A stretch of 64,000 nt of DNA from NCBI RefSeq assembly GCF_002812205.1, contig NZ_NPEA01000001.1, positions 434,001-498,000 of the forward strand, read 5' to 3'. A program made the position numbers and the translations under genes. Source of the DNA: Leptospira neocaledonica. GTDB lineage: Bacteria; Spirochaetota; Leptospiria; Leptospirales; Leptospiraceae. This document shows positions 63,891 to 64,000 of the stretch, piece after piece (the first letter of the stretch is position 1; every line of letters starts with the position of its first letter). Below the pieces are notes generated by a model that was not told the DNA's origin, ran no database searches, and saw only the letters and a list, made by a program, of their open reading frames with translations.

Positions 63891-64000
63891 GAGATATTTT
63901 CAGTTTTCAATAATTTTCCGACCTTTCCGGGTCGAAAATTACAATCACGCTACGTCTTAGGATTTAGCTCTTGCCAATAAATCGGGGTATTATACCCTGC
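63891..64000. other. Window end, no gene seen
   Basis: A weak dyad AATTTTC(c)GACC/GGGTCGAAAATT at 63912-63940 follows the TetR gene, but no U tract comes after it. I see no coding region in the last 110 bases. Confidence 0.4.

Overview
The window is about 64 kb of AT-rich (roughly 40% GC) bacterial chromosome. It most likely comes from a spirochaete of the genus Leptospira. The evidence is the many lipoproteins with relaxed spirochaetal lipoboxes, a lipoprotein with a NADase-type glycan-binding (discoidin-like) domain, several 7TM signalling proteins, and frequent TTG/GTG starts next to GGAG-type ribosome binding sites. I see no rRNA, tRNA, CRISPR array, insertion sequence or prophage, so this looks like ordinary chromosome with some unusual modules.

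Region 1 (1-21 kb): an envelope and regulator block. It holds a lipoprotein, a membrane-anchored BTAD-type (SARP-like) regulator, and two translationally coupled giant lipoproteins of about 1,200 residues each. A membrane-anchored AraC regulator sits next to a fatty-acid desaturase, followed by a DMT transporter coupled to a possible glycosidase. Then come a MORN lipoprotein, a two-gene lipoprotein operon (discoidin-like plus a CxC protein resembling Cox11), an Rrf2 regulator and an alpha/beta hydrolase.

Region 2 (20-31 kb): a LysR regulator diverges from leuCD across a clear T-N11-A operator. It is followed by an acyltransferase, a crotonase, a five-PAS histidine kinase and a FadL-type porin.

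Region 3 (30.9-34.6 kb), the most striking locus: a family 2A encapsulin shell gene overlaps a cysteine desulfurase that carries an approximately 155-residue disordered N-terminal extension, the hallmark of encapsulin cargo. A serine acetyltransferase (EpsC type) converges on this pair 36 bp away. Together they look like a sulfur or cysteine nanocompartment module. AT-rich inverted repeats sharing the core TTTAATAT lie upstream of both transcription units.

Region 4 (35-47.8 kb): a COG3014-type TPR lipoprotein convergent with LpoB, an AraC regulator, a YbhB protein, a methyltransferase, and a thiM-NmrA-sulfurtransferase operon. A dual-kinase hybrid histidine kinase with its NarL-type regulator and a CoA-transferase follow.

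Region 5 (48-57.5 kb): a complete cbb3 oxidase operon, ccoNOQP-GHIS, followed by a TauE/SafE-like membrane protein. The two small genes ccoQ and ccoS are both present. CcoP has only one haem site. An FNR-like box precedes ccoN, and a cysteine-free Crp/Fnr regulator lies just downstream.

Region 6 (57.6-64 kb): a beta-CASP/MBL hydrolase, a LytS/LytR-type two-component pair, and an SDR/MBL operon. The last diverges from a TetR regulator across two TTGACA...TGTCAA inverted repeats.
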